Numbered from the stretch's first letter, positions 9,865-21,395 are shown. The stretch: DNA of 64,000 nucleotides from Trichobilharzia regenti (GCA_944472135.2 OX235267.1:17591452-17655451); one strand, 5' to 3'. The notes: generated by a model from the letters alone, not told the origin. Numbers and translations: made by a program.

Positions 9865-11985
9865 TAGACGATGCGTTGCATGCAGGGTTAATAGAATACA
9901 TGAATAATACTCACATACAGTGCTAAACACGGAGTTTTTATTGTCATTATTATTATTATTGACTTTGTTTCTTGAATTCCATATTAGTTTGTTTATTAGA
10001 TGTATCACACAGTGAAACAGTATTGTATAATAGTATTGTATACTATTGTATACGTTTCGAACACAATATATCGATCATAATCATATCAATTGTGGTCACA
10101 CGACTTTGAGATTTGAGTTTTATAGTTTTCTTTGTCGTCTCCTATTTGTCGTATAGGCAGTAGAATTTTTCATATATCTGGGACAGGTGTTGAATCGTGG
10201 GGTGCGATCATTTGCCGTGTACCCACTGCGACTCAGCACAGACAGCCGAATTAGTTCAGACCATCCAATTTATGGCTAATCATGTAGACGAACTGGCAAC
10301 ATCTTAATACAAATTCGCAACTCATAAATTAATTGGCAATTTGCACTTTACACTACTAGTCGATTTGAGTGATATATTATTACGCATTTCATCTAATCAC
10401 TAGAACATAGTTCTACGCATTCATGCTTACTTTCACGAGTCCCTGTTTATGATATCACGCAATTCGTATATTGTTATCTGGGTAATTTCGGCTTGTGAAG
10501 TGAGCTATAGTGAAATTCCATCTCTCCGAACTGTGTAAATAGCAGATTTCAAATTTGATTTCAACTGTGGCATACTGTTTAACTTTGCATGAGGATCAGA
10601 TGAAAGTAAACTGAAATACCTGTACTGCATATGAACACATTGTTCAGAATGAATCTACACGTGGCTGGAGCTGTTGCAACAAGATAGACTTATTGGGAAC
10701 TTCGTGTTCGAAAAGAACACATTGTGTCGCTGTTCCTACCGTGCCTAAACTTTGATTGAAGTTTCTTCTTTTCACGATGATTGCCTCTTCCTTCCTCGCT
10801 CTTGGATTTCTTTTGCTTTACTCATTGCTACAATTATTGTTATTCGTCATTATTTATACTCTTCATTAGAAAATTCTCTCAATATTATCGATTATCCATT
10901 TACACTATCCGGGCTTTTTATTATTGGTGGTTTCATCTCTTTTCTCAACATTGGTTATTTCATGATGAACCTCTCGTCACAGTCCTACTATCCTCTCCTC
11001 TTTAATACACACGTGTTGTACTAGTGACTCACCCCTGACACTTTTTTAAGCTTAGACTGAATTTCCAATCTAGCCTACCGCTCTCCATATTCCACGAATC
11101 TCTTATGTCTAATCGTCACCGCTGTCTCGCATTTCACAATACTTTGTAGTTGAATTCATTCTAGCACGACGTTTCTCACACAAATACTATTTATTTTGAC
11201 ACCCTATAGGTACTCATCTTTTATTCCAAGTAGAAATATATCCACCAACGCTTAACTACTAATTGGCTATCATTATTGTGTAACGACAACAAATATATTC
11301 TATTTTATAATTATAAGATCCTGTAGAGGGGGAGGATGTATTGGAAAAAATATTCTTCTTTCAGATGGACTTTGAATTCATTAGATGGGAATATTTCATA
11401 CTAATAAATCTTACTATGTTGTACATCAAATAAGATGTATTTATATTTTGCATAAAATTTGAATTCGTCTCTCTAGTTGTTGAGAGTTTCAAATAAGGCA
11501 ACTAGTATTTCTGTATGTTTATGCTGTTCCTGCAGCTGGTGATTTGCTCACTGAGAATGCTGGCGATTTTAATTTCAGTATTGTCGAGGCTGTTGTTGTT
11601 TTTGTGCATTTCTCGCATAAAAAGACTGAAAATACGTCTTCATTAACTTGAAAGTAAAGAAAGACAGTTTTAATTGGAATCTGAAAAGCTGATTTGTCGT
11701 TAATTGGATAGCATATGCGTTTAACAAAAGTTCGATCGGTGGTAAGCATGAAGTTTTTAAACTGGTAGTTTTCTTAAATTTTGAGTTTTTACAGAATTCC
11801 TTTTTTCTATACGGGTTATCTAGATGACGGTTTGCTTTTTGATCAACTTCTCAGGGTCTTTCAAAAAGTAACTGGCTAAATTCTACTGTTTATTATATCG
11901 TAGTCTAACTTCTCGAGTCCATCTTTTTATTCAGTTAATCATTTTTGCTGAAACAGTAGAAGGGAGTGTGAATAACCAACATCGT
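9865..11985. other. Mostly unassigned AT-rich DNA
   Basis: No gene is supported here. Two short repeats are visible. One is a relative of the 96 bp insert seen at 35031 (10000-10092). The other is a ~50 bp copy (10199-10248) of the segment at 158-206 in the left palindrome arm. A hydrophobic open frame at 10752-11024 lies in pyrimidine-rich DNA and is not convincing as a gene. Confidence 0.6.
10000..10092. repeat. Copy of a ~95 bp dispersed repeat
   Basis: It shares with 35031-35126 and 63380-63464 the order CACACAGTG ... ACGTTTCGAACACAAT ... CATAATCATATCAA. This copy is more diverged in the middle, with a run of GTATT units. No target-site duplication is obvious here. Confidence 0.55.
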
Positions 11986-11989
11986 ACAT

Positions 11990-12535
11990 TAATTTTTTTT
12001 TAACAGGCTGGCTGCGTCTTCACTTTGTTGAGAAGTATTGAGATGAAATCTATCTTGTTTGTAGTGTGTCCATCAGGTGAAATCCATGTTGCTTTGTGAA
12101 TATCCTTGTGTTTGCACATGCTGCCTCCGATCATCAAATCACTGAAAGCGCAGAAGTCCGCGAAGTGTTCCTCATTCTCATTCATTTCTTGGAGTGAGAG
12201 CCTCTCGACTCATGATCAATTCTCTTCCTGCATTATCTGCTCCCAGTTTGGCTTACATTCATATCGCCCATGAGGATTTTGATGTCACCATTTTGGATGT
12301 TGTCCATTATTGTTTGCAGTTGTCCGTAAAAATCTTCCTTGTTCTTTTGCTCCACGTTGTTTGTAGCACTGTTCGTAGCGTTGGATAATCGTCACCTTCC
12401 TTTCTTCCTCTTAAGTTGAATCTTGCTGTCATGATCCTGTAAGATATAATCGCTGCCACTGGTGACATCGTGATAGCCAATCACTCAGTCTGTTCGTGGT
12501 TCGTCTGGGTGACTGGAGTAGATTACTGACTCTGC
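11990..12535 (-). pseudogene. RTE-type retrotransposon endonuclease fragment
   Basis: The minus strand encodes ENEEHFADFCAFSDLMIGGS followed by HKDIHKATWISPDGHTTNKID. This matches the C-terminal half of the apurinic-type endonuclease of RTE-clade LINEs (pattern N-x-R-F-x-DFC ... G-T-x-F-x-H-K-x-I-H-K-x-T-W-x-SPDG-x-x-x-N-x-I-D). The frame is open only at 12000-12185, and upstream pieces need frameshifts. The endonuclease would nick target DNA to prime reverse transcription. A related fragment is at 47625-48010. Confidence 0.8.
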
Positions 12536-12544
12536 AGTTGCAAT

Positions 12545-12725
12545 TTTGATAGTCTGACGAGTGTGTCGTCAAGGTGTGGGTGACATGGAGGAGCTGATGT
12601 GTTATGGAGAAGGTGGGAGATTATGGACAATCGTTGGTCTGACCAGCAGAATAGGAAAATTGAAAATAGAAAGAAGTGCAGATGTATTTTTGTAGCCCAA
12701 TGTTTCACTCGGAATCCAAAGAAAT
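12545..12725 (+). mobile_element. RTE 3'-terminal fragment, opposite orientation
   Basis: The reverse complement starts with a GGATTCCGAGTGAAACATTGG-like stretch and continues like the 3' ends of the RTE copies at 59935 and 57345. Its orientation is therefore opposite to the endonuclease fragment immediately before it. The pair may be two insertions or one rearranged copy. Confidence 0.5.
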
Positions 12726-12867
12726 AATACTAATATTAAAATATTAATGCAATTATGTATATATTAAGTTATATGAGTAAAAAATTATGCGTGAAGAAAT
12801 TTTAGAAATGCCGTCTGATGACGATCTACTCCATACATATTTAATCATCTATTTATTCTATTCCTTT

Positions 12868-13105
12868 GCATCCATAGTGGAACGAGGGAATTCATGCTCT
12901 GACCGTTGAATTTTTAGTAACTAAGTTGTTCTTTATTTTGCGAAGTGGGGTCGCTAGCTTGACACTCAACTTTCCCTCTTCATCGGTCTTATTACCGACC
13001 GCGTAATGCTTGCGACGGTATCAGCAGGAAATCGAACCCTGGACTACGTGGGTGGTATGATAGTGTCCTTTCCCTGGACCAACGATGGGATTTGTACATG
13101 TAACT
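12868..13105 (-). mobile_element. tRNA-derived SINE (type A), diverged
   Basis: On the minus strand the head carries a B-box-like GGTTCGATTTCC. The body shares the GGTCGCTAGC / CAACTTTCCCTC stretch with the SINE at 30795. The tail near 12880 (CTATGG after a TTCCACT stretch) resembles the RTE 3' end. Diverged, with no clear target-site duplication. Confidence 0.55.
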
Positions 13106-14829
13106 TAAAACGCTCCAAATATAACCTGCTTCCTTTCGAGTTATTTAATTAAATTCATTTTTTTCTTAGTATTCAGTGTTATTGAGCAATTTCATCATGG
13201 TGAAGTTTTATCTCTAATACTGAAGATTTCTATTCAGTAGGCAGAATACGACATCCGAATTCTTAAATTAAAGGTAGATACGATACACACAAACACTGTG
13301 TAACATCAACAATGACAGTAGGTATTGGCTCTCGGTATTTGTTATGTTTTGTGAAAAGGCATAGGTTCTCACTCTATGCGAATTACTCCTCACATCTCGA
13401 GGCTTTGCCTTTTCAAGCAAATTTTGTACCTTTAAATGCATATGGTAGTAATTGCTGCCTTAGTTTGCATTTATATGAACAGTGCGTTGCAGTAAAAGCC
13501 CACAAATGAGTATTCTCATTGATAAAAGCAAATGGGAACATTTTGTGAGCGGTTGAAACGTCCTCTTGGATGAAGATGCTGATTGATCTTTTTGCCTCTT
13601 TAGTTTATTATGTAACTTTTTCGCCATTGCATCCAAGCTTCTTTTTTTTGTTTAAACTTGAGCTTTTTGAATACAATTCATATAAATGTAATTTTTGAAA
13701 ACTACTTCCTTAGTTTTTGAGTCTCCTGTCAACTGACGTTATATAACACTTTCAAGTTTGTCAAAATTGTTCTGTACGTAAACTCAGTAATTTCTGTAGA
13801 CTGTACTCAACCGATCAGAAGTCGACGAAACAGATGAAGGTACTATCTTATTCTGCACAAACTGTTGTTCTTGCTTTACTTAAACTCATCAAGGGGAATA
13901 AGTATATGATATTTCAGTCGTTTATGTTTTATCGTTGTAACACTAGCCCAGGGTAGAACATTTAGCGATAAATGGTTGGAATTAATAAAGACAAAATTTG
14001 GGAGCTCAGTAACGCCTGCAGATAATCTTCGTCAACCAGGCGGTGCTACTTTACTGAGACAGTCAGATAGTTGGCAATATATGCAGTAAGAAAATTCATT
14101 TCTAAAGAAGTTCGTAAGTCTGATGAAGCAGGATCATATATAGAGCCTTCTTCAATGTCAGAGATTCAATTAGCACATATCAAAACACTATTGTTTTAAT
14201 GTGATACGTTTGAACAGTCTAATGATAATAGAATATATCAGAAGTTTTAAGTGAGTTTTATTGACGAAACAGTACTCTCCATATAATACTGAGGGTTCTT
14301 GTTGGGAAAACTGCACAGTCTATTTCCGAACACAAATTAAAAACAAGCAGGAAATTTAAATAAAGTAGAATTTAATGAATTCACCAGACTATGATAAAAT
14401 TGCTAAGCTGAATTCTCAACGTTCAATGCTGTGTATATACTATGAGAAATGCATAGGGACATGTGTGGATGATAAACAAGCTACAGTGAAATTATCATAT
14501 GAAACCGAAACGTGAAAATGTTTTACAGGTCATGTTCAAATAGACAGAAAATAGAAGAGACATAAGAAATTGAAAATTAGGATTGTAATGGAAAACTCTT
14601 TCACAGGGAAAGAGAAATTCAGAATTTCGGGAATTACGAAATGAGAAATAATGAAAACGGTATCTGAGAAACAGCTTAAGATTAATTATATAGACAAAAA
14701 GTCGTTAAAACAAAAATGATATTAGGAGAGATAATCGAATAGAGCAGTAATAACATATGGTAGAAGATACTGCAATACCAGATTCAAATTATCATTACCT
14801 TCTGTACACAAATACCAGGTTTATAGATC
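13106..14829. other. Unassigned AT-rich DNA
   Basis: I see no supported gene, RNA or element in this stretch. Short open frames are present but lack motif or composition support. Confidence 0.5.
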
Positions 14830-15078
14830 CTAATTGCAAAAAATGCTGAAATCCAAAACATCTTTCTGTCTTTGGACTTCTGATAATAATGAATAACTGG
14901 AAAGTATCAACGCGTTGCCCGTAGTCTTCACCTTGGAACTTTCTAGTATCTTGACGTCGACGTTTTTTAACCACTTCGACAGTTTCTCGATTGGAACTGA
15001 CTTTGTAGATATTTCGAATGAGTCTTCATAATCCTTGTTATTCACTTTATTTTTGAATGTGGATTTCAGTTGTTCAAT
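14830..15078 (-). CDS. Orphan protein-like frame, possible spectrin-repeat-like exon
   Basis: The ~82-residue frame ends FSIFCN-stop. It contains a LSKWLKNVDVKILESS stretch and a LLSEVQRQKDVLDF stretch, a spacing reminiscent of spectrin-type helices (conserved Trp in helix A, charged helix B). An AG precedes the proposed first codon, but the polypyrimidine tract is weak and no donor precedes the stop. It could be a terminal exon, a decayed exon or chance. A second protein-like frame lies upstream on the same strand at 15620-15811. Confidence 0.25.
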   Translation of the reverse strand: MEQLKSTFKNKVNNKDYEDSFEISTKSVPIEKLSKWLKNVDVKILESSKVKTTGNALILSSYSLLSEVQRQKDVLDFSIFCN

Positions 15079-15334
15079 CTTATATCAGATGGCAGCAAAC
15101 TTACTAATAATTCTGTGGATTTCTTCTCGTCAACAGAATCTACTAAGGGTTATCTCATTACTTTCGCCCTCCTTGTTGTAACCAAAAGGTGTATACAAAA
15201 ATGTTGAGGAATGACCCAATTTTTAAGCATCGAATGTTGAAAATACGATGATATGTAAATCTTCTTTCTCTTTGTGATAATCATGTGAGTTTATTGACTA
15301 GTCTCCGGTCACGAAGACCATATGAATCATTAAC

Positions 15335-15540
15335 GTGAGTGTAGAACTTGGGTATTTTGGTAAAATGTAATTCCGTATTTGATAAGTCTATTTTAAATGT
15401 CACACAGTGATGCAGTATTATTAATGTTATTATTCTATGATCCAGTTGTTAGTACTGTATCATCACTGTGAGTGATATTCAAAATAAACTTATCTAATAT
15501 GGAATTACATTCTACCACAATACCCAAGTTCTACACTTAC
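15335..15540. mobile_element. 206 bp foldback / MITE-like inverted repeat
   Basis: The ends GTGAGTGTAGAACTTGGGTA (15335-15354) and its near-complement ending at 15540 start two arms of about 90 bp (15335-15424 and 15451-15540), with roughly 85% identity by eye. About 26 bp separate them. There is no coding capacity. The architecture fits a non-autonomous DNA element or foldback. No target-site duplication is clear. Confidence 0.7.
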
Positions 15541-15619
15541 ATAATAAGTTTCTGAATTTTATTACTTTGACCAGGTTTTATAAACGTTTTACTGAAATAA
15601 CCATGATCTTCAGAATATA

Positions 15620-15811
15620 TTATTTTATCTGGAATGACGAGTCTTCAATCTGCACCCCCATCATCTGATATTCATCTGAAGATACGTTTTGCTGAGCAGA
15701 CGATGGATTTAAAGATAAATAATTCAACGTTGCGTTGAATGATGAAATAGTCCATCTGACCAGATTAAAATTAGATAATTCTATCCTTTTTGAGCCGTAT
15801 TCAAACAAAAT
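15620..15811 (-). CDS. Orphan protein-like frame, unrecognised
   Basis: A 63-residue minus-strand frame contains NFNLVRWTISSFNATLNYLS and ends SSFQIK-stop. An AG dinucleotide precedes it (CTAAGTAG). It could be an upstream exon of the same locus as 14830-15078, with the MITE-like repeat in the intervening intron. No known domain is identified and the evidence is composition only. Confidence 0.2.
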   Translation of the reverse strand: MLFEYGSKRIELSNFNLVRWTISSFNATLNYLSLNPSSAQQNVSSDEYQMMGVQIEDSSFQIK

Positions 15812-17400
15812 CTACTTAGTGCTGAACGTTACGGTTGTTACAACCTGGTAACTAGTTGACGATTAGTAATGGCGATTTTTCATAATATCCTTCAAACTAG
15901 CTTAAGGCTGAAATAATCCACAGTTCAGAAAAAAATGGATGGAATCTTGTTTTTAGTACTATCGCTACTGAATATGACACGGAATGTTCACCAAATATAA
16001 GCAACGAACTCAGTTCTAAGAGGAAGCATTTTAAATTCAATATTATGCTTAAAACAATTGACACAACAGAGTTTTTTTAAAAACACCATTCGTTGGCCAG
16101 TCTATCCGTGTTCTCTTCAGTTTTCCTATGCTTCTGTTGACAATAAAGACGTTGCTTGTGATGTAGCTGCTTTGAATTCTCCAAAGAAGACGTCCTCCCA
16201 ATTATCTTTGTTCAGGTAACATTTCTGAATCCATCCCCAAAATATTACACTAAAAGTGTTGTTTGTGAGTGAAACATGAGTAAAAAATGTCACTTAATAG
16301 ATGCATATTACATGAAAGAAAATACCGTTTGTCAAAACAGTCCATTGTTTACATACTTTCGATATGCTGATCAAGATTTAAGAGTCAGTGTATAGAGCTT
16401 AAGGGGTTTTCCTAAACATGCTTAAGTCTCTGTGGTGATTTGCGTGTAGAAAATATTTTGAGTTTATTAAACATATGCTTGACATTAGTGTGACTTGACC
16501 ACCTTTTTTGTGTTCATATCTTTAGAAACCACCGTTTATTTTCGGAGGAAGTATACTTAAAATAGACGTATTTAAAATGCAGTCTGCCCTCCAATTTCAA
16601 GGTTATTTATCATATTTCATTCTACCTTCCTCATGCTCTGCGAGTTACAATTTTGCATACAGCATAAGCAATCGGAATTCATCTGAACAAGCGAAATCCC
16701 AGTGTTTGAAAGAGATTTGTGGCGACACCTTTATCTGACTGGCTGGCTATTACTGGACAGTACGCACTGTAACTATCATTTGACTTTGTTATTTTGTGAT
16801 TCATATTCTAGCCAATTTGTTCGCATCTTCATATTCTTACATAATTCTTCTTAGCTATTATTATTTTACAGATTTCAAGATTTCGTGTAACTTGTTCCTA
16901 ACTCCTAAGAATTAACTGATCTCGAATTCTGTAATAATTATCACTTCGCCTCCAAAATTCAGATATCTGGTTGCTAATATCTACTGACTAATTGATTTAT
17001 GATTTTTAACCTCTAATTTTCATCCCTCCCCCGACACACTAATAGTGATCATTCTTGCTGACTCACACAACTACATGACTAGTGTAATTTAGATGCATAT
17101 AAATATGTACCTTGGTGAAGAGCCGATGATAAGCAGTTAATTGAAAAGGAATACAAGCCTTCGCTCAAGTTGTTGTCTTTCTCAAACGACTTAAGGAGAA
17201 ATAGAGAGAGAGTAACTCAAAGCGGAAAAAATACACGTCACCTAACAACTATAGCCAATCATATAGTGGTAAGAATAAATAGGTCAACATACAAAATCCA
17301 TCCTATTCTTGATTCATCGTTTCTCATTATCGGTGAGAGATATTATAAACGCAGTGTGTGTCTGCTGCTAACACTCTTTGTGAGACTGACGATAATATAT
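15812..17400. other. Unassigned AT-rich DNA
   Basis: No supported gene. The stretch around 17105-17160 (a GAGCCGATGAT ... TTGAAAAGGAATACAAGCC block) has a partial match at 44690-44735, so it may be the end of an unnamed repeat. Confidence 0.5.
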
Positions 17401-17401
17401 T

Positions 17402-18841
17402 ATTATTATTATTATTGTATCTTTAGTTCCTAGAGGAACATAGGGCTTCAGCTGCGCACCTCCATTGACTTCGGTTTTCTGACAACTTTTTCACCTGCTC
17501 CAGGTCTGTCCACATGCTTTCATCTCCTCGCATGACCTCCTCCAAGTCACCCTTGGACGACCAACTCGCCGCCTCCCTTTCGGGTTCACTCGAGGGCTTG
17601 TCTAGTGATGTCACTTGATGGTTTCCTCAGCGTATGGCCAATCCATCTCCATTTCTTTCTGCCTATTTGTTTCACAATCGGTTCCTGATTGGTTCGCTCC
17701 CAGAGATCCCTGTTGCTGATCTTTTCTGGCCATCTGATCTTGAGTATTGAGCGGAGACAGTTGTAATGAAGGTTTGAAGTTTGTTTGAGATGCTCTTTAT
17801 GACTCGCCAAGTCTCTGATCCGTATAGTAGCACTGACTTCACATTGGAGTTGAAATCCGGATCTTATTTTTGATGCTGATTGCTGTTGACCTCCACACAG
17901 ATTTGAGAGTAATGAAAGCTTGTCTTGCTTTTCCGATTCTGGCTTTGATGTCCTCGTCAGTTCCGCCTGTAGTTGAGACGATGCTTCCCAGGTAGGTGAA
18001 GGAGGTTGTTTCTTTCAGGTTCTTCCCATTTATGCTTATTGTGGTCTGTTGTTGTTGATGTTGGCTAGGAATCTTCATCTCTGTTTTATCTATGTTCACG
18101 TGAAGTCCTATCTTTGATGCTTCTTCTGCCAACTTGTTACTTTTCACTTGCATATCTTCCAGTTTATGGGAAATCAGACATATATCATCGGCGAAATCCA
18201 GATCCTCCAAGTCTTTTGTGTCAGTCCATTTTATGCCTGTTCCCTCGTTGGTTGCCGTTGTCTGTCGCATTATCCAATCAATTGCAATCAGGAAGATCAT
18301 TGGTGATAGTAGACAGCCTTGCCTCACTCCCGTCCTCACTTCGAAGGCTTCCGTAAGTTTCCCGTTGTGGATTACTTGGCATGCAGCATTGTCGTATAAC
18401 TGTTGGATGAGGTGTATAATTGTCGATGGGACCCCGTAGTAGCGAAGTAGTTTCCAAATGACCTCTCGATCGACGCTGTCGAAGGCCTTTTCAAAGTCGA
18501 TGAAGTTGAGATAGAGAGGTGACTGCCATTCCAAGCTTTGTTCAATGATGATCCGTAGAGTGGCGATTTGATCAATACATGATTTGTTTCTCCTGAATCC
18601 AGCCTGTTCCGGACGAAGTTTTTCATCTAGGGCTTGTTTGATTCTCTCCAGGATGATGCGACTTAGTATCTTGCTTGGAATGGACAGAAGCATAATTCCA
18701 CGCCAGTTTTTACATTGACTTAAGTCTCCTTTCTTTGGAAGTTTGAATAAGTAACTGTTCTTCCAATCCTCGGGTACTTTGCCCTCTTTCCACACCTTCT
18801 CCAGTAGTGGTGTCATCAAGTCCGCTGTTGTCTCTGTCATA
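17402..18841 (-). mobile_element. 5'-truncated RTE-type non-LTR retrotransposon
   Basis: This is a ~1.44 kb minus-strand copy. The 5' end is truncated at 18841 within the RT domain. The 3' end at 17402 is a TTA/TAATAA triplet repeat tail, typical of RTE elements. The coding part is split: the main RT frame (17839-18840) is followed by two C-terminal frames (17586-17810 and 17423-17614) that encode [20 protein letters not shown] and [20 protein letters not shown], a block diagnostic of RTE C termini. It is relatively well preserved compared with other RTE copies in the window. Confidence 0.92.
17839..18840 (-). pseudogene. RTE reverse transcriptase (partial, 333 codons)
   Basis: RT motifs are in order: PKKGDLSQCKNWRGI (about residues 35-49), EQAGFRRNKSCIDQI (79-93), motif A FIDFEKAFDSVDRE (113-126), motif B GVRQGCLLSPMIF (171-183), motif C LDFADD (214-219) with the catalytic Asp pair intact, then [14 protein letters not shown] (280-293). 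The enzyme would copy the element RNA at a nicked target. The frame starts at an ATG only by coincidence of the truncation and lacks the endonuclease. It ends prematurely, and the rest of the C terminus continues in other frames, so it cannot make a full protein. Confidence 0.92.
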
Positions 18842-19366
18842 TAGTGAATATAGGGAATTGGGGAATAACTTTATGAATGAATTGTTACTCTCAAACTTAA
18901 CCTTATTATTTTTCACCTTCTCTTTAAAAAGTCCAAGTTTCCACCTTTGTGAGTCAAACTGATCATAACAAGAACACTTGCCACAATTTCTGGTGGTAGA
19001 GTGGATCTCACTTAGTTTCTCTATGATCCCATTGATGTTTTTTTGCGTTATCAGATAGATATTATCCGTATGGAAACATAAGTATATAAGCTAACCCCTA
19101 AATATTTTTCTTATGTGTACGTTTGGCGGAGTAATCAAACACTTTCATCTTGTTCACTTATTCTACATATAATTTATTCTCGTGAGTTCAAATATATCAG
19201 GAAATAATTTACGTGTCAGAAGAACAATATATACCTTAGAGATATAATTAAAATAACGAAAAATGTAGTGAAAACGTTCACACAACAAGTTCTGTTACCC
19301 AGTTTGATCTTCGATTAGTGAGCAGCACGATACTGTTCAGCAAAGCTTGCGACATTATTATTATTA
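18842..19366. other. Unassigned AT-rich DNA
   Basis: No supported feature between the truncated 5' end of the RTE copy and the PLE-derived palindrome. Confidence 0.5.
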
Positions 19367-19661
19367 TTAGAAGATGGAGATTATCTGAAAAATTTGGTAT
19401 ATTTGTGCTATACATTTCAGACAATCTGATCACACATTTACTTGTCAAGTTGATGTCTATGAAAACGTTAAATTAAACAAAGTGACAAATAAAAAGGTTT
19501 AAGACTGATTAACACAACTTTTGGTAATCCAATCAAATTAGGATTACCAAGGTAGGTTAAGCGAAATAATAAACTGGTAATCCTTAGATATGATAGAGAA
19601 GATTTGTGGCTCAGGTGGATGATTTTGATGTGGTTTTGTTCTCTGAGCTGGATGGTTAGTT

Positions 19662-19703
19662 TGCGAAGCTTTCATCGCCTTACTGGGTGACATCTTCAGC
19701 GCA
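19662..19703 (-). ncRNA. Candidate hammerhead ribozyme in PLE terminus (left arm)
   Basis: This is the mirror copy of 19868-19909, with the same CTGAAGA core, stem I TGCG/CGCA and GAAA. One A-U pair of stem II becomes an A-C mismatch (GTCACC with GGCGAT), suggesting decay. Confidence 0.45.
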
Positions 19704-19867
19704 TACTTCAATTTGAAGTGAGCTTTTAGATTTCTCCACGAGTTTATTAATCATCTCTCCTGGTGACCTTGGACGTGATTGGTTGTTTGTGTGTGTTTTC
19801 ACACCTTCTAGGAGAGATGATTAATAAACTCGTGGAGAAATCTAAAAGCTCACTTCAAACTGAAGTA

Positions 19868-19909
19868 TGCGCTGAAGATGTCACCCAGTAAGGTGATGAA
19901 AGCTTCGCA
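19868..19909 (+). ncRNA. Candidate hammerhead ribozyme in PLE terminus (right arm)
   Basis: The proposed fold has stem I TGCG (19868-19871) with CGCA (19906-19909). The core is CTGAAGA (19872-19878), then stem II GTCACC (19880-19885) with GGTGAT (19892-19897), then GAAA (19898-19901). PLEs are known to carry minimal type I hammerheads in their termini. The weak point is stem III and the cleavage triplet (GCTT C), which are not canonical, so this copy may be inactive. Confidence 0.5.
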
Positions 19910-20141
19910 AACTAACCATCCAGCTCAGAGAACAAAACCACATCAAAACCTGGTAATCCTTATTTGATTGAATTTCCCAACCGTTGTGTTAATCATTCTT
20001 AAATCTTGTTTTTTGTCACTTTGTTTAATTTAACTTTTTCATAAATGTCGACTTGACAAGTAAATGTGTGATCAGATTGTTCGAAATGTATAGCGCAAAT
20101 ATATCACATACATTTTTCAGATAATCTCTGACTTCTAATAA

Positions 20142-20964
20142 CGCTATCCAAATATGTAAAAAGGACTAATTGTTTTAAATTATAATTAGTATTACTACTT
20201 TCGTGAAAAAAGCAAATGTTTTATTTGGACTTGTCACTTTATCATACATTTTCTTTGAACCTGATATTCTCTGAGAATTTAGGTATGTTTTGATTTCTCT
20301 GATGCTCTGACCATCTCGTCAGTCCACTGGATACATAATTGAAATGTCATGTAAAGTTAGACCATCTAAGTCATCATAAGATATTTCTGGATATTGCATT
20401 TATATACATATATATATATATATATAATTTATTGTAAGTGATACAGTTAACTGAAGTTTGCAACTTACTACAGATCAAACAGATTTTTCCTCCTAAGCAC
20501 AAAAATGCACACTTTACTGGGTGACATATATTAAAAGATATCACTGAAGGTATTTTACACAAATGCTGTGTACTTGATTTAAATAGTATGCAGCAGTATT
20601 TAGTTAAAGTACTTACAATCGATTGACTTCACAATCAAAAATTCAATATTCTTTTACATTCTTATGAGTTGTGAGTGAGACACTGGACTTTGAACTTTCG
20701 AAATCTCAATATCAACGGTGTTGTTTTACTGGATGGGGTTCCTAGATTCACCACCAACTTCCTAGCATTTTCAACCTTACTACGGGTTAGGTGTGGTTTG
20801 ACAATTGGTCAGCCAGAAATCAAACGCAGACGCCATGCATGTTTGGCAAGCAATCTACAACCGAACCAAGGGTGCAATGTTCTCTGTCTACGACCACATA
20901 TGATAAATACACTTTTTCATTATCTGAAATTCATATAACGAAAGATTATCTGCAGATTTCTTTT
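20142..20964. other. Unassigned DNA with a TA run
   Basis: Contains a short TA microsatellite at 20401-20426. No supported gene. Confidence 0.5.
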
Positions 20965-21395
20965 TTTCAGGTGTTGGTTTTGTAGAGAATTTTGTCTGAA
21001 TGGTGGAGGAGGAGGAGGATTTCGTCATGGGCTAACATCGGTATGAGAAACATGAGAAAACCTGCAGAGATTACTGGACGACCGTTGCGTCCTAGTTTGG
21101 GATTCTTCAGCAGTAAGCACCCACCAACAGGGTTCGAACCGCCGACCTTTTGGTTACAAGGTGAGCTACCTCGTAGACCATCAAGCCACTGGGACCCAAC
21201 CGATCCAATGGCCAGTCAATGCAGGAATTCCAACTACTGCCAACTCATGACACAGCGCGACCATATCGCAATGTCTTCTTCAATGAGTTACCGCCTTATC
21301 TTCAGCTTGCTGCACCTTACTGGTCACGGCTTCCCACTAGAACTTCAGGCTAACTGTCTGAATAGGACCAGTCGCTAGTTAGCCTTACATTAATT
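20965..21395 (-). mobile_element. Sm-alpha-type repeat with tRNA-like region and degraded hammerhead
   Basis: On the minus strand the copy runs from the TTCTAGTGGGAAGCCGTGACC block (about 21350) through a tRNA-like segment with a GGTTCGAACC B box (about 21130). It then passes a hammerhead remnant (21071-21116) to the 3' block ending in CAAAACCAACAC. It is one of the longest copies here (~430 bp). Sm-alpha repeats are pol III-type, tRNA-related schistosome satellites that carry ribozymes. A GGAGGA triplication at 21004-21018 is local slippage. Confidence 0.8.
21071..21116 (-). ncRNA. Degraded hammerhead ribozyme (Sm-alpha)
   Basis: The core is CTGAAGA, stem II retains an interrupted TCCC/GGAC stretch, and the GAAA is mutated to GCAA. 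Stem I TTACTG / CAGTAA still pairs perfectly. The GCAA change should abolish activity. Confidence 0.6.

Larger units (their letters stand above)
19367..20141. repeat. ~775 bp palindrome made of PLE terminal sequence
   Basis: The left arm (about 19367-19766) and right arm (about 19803-20141) are reverse complements around a ~36 bp spacer. The inner ends are the same block, AGGAGAGATGATTAATAAAC, which recurs as GGAGGAATGATTAATGAACT downstream of the PLE GIY-YIG fragment at 59562. The palindrome is therefore two PLE 3' termini (pLTR-like) head to head. The left arm has about 60-90 extra bases near 19580-19640. Each arm contains a hammerhead-like motif. Confidence 0.85.

Noticed and set aside
10752..11024. 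Hydrophobic 90-residue frame resembling a membrane protein
   Set aside because: It lies in pyrimidine-rich AT-rich DNA where Leu/Phe/Ile codons arise by chance; two overlapping frames are both open, and no motif or splice signal is present.
18114..18439. Plus-strand open frames over 80 residues
   Set aside because: They are antisense shadows of the RTE reverse-transcriptase frame.
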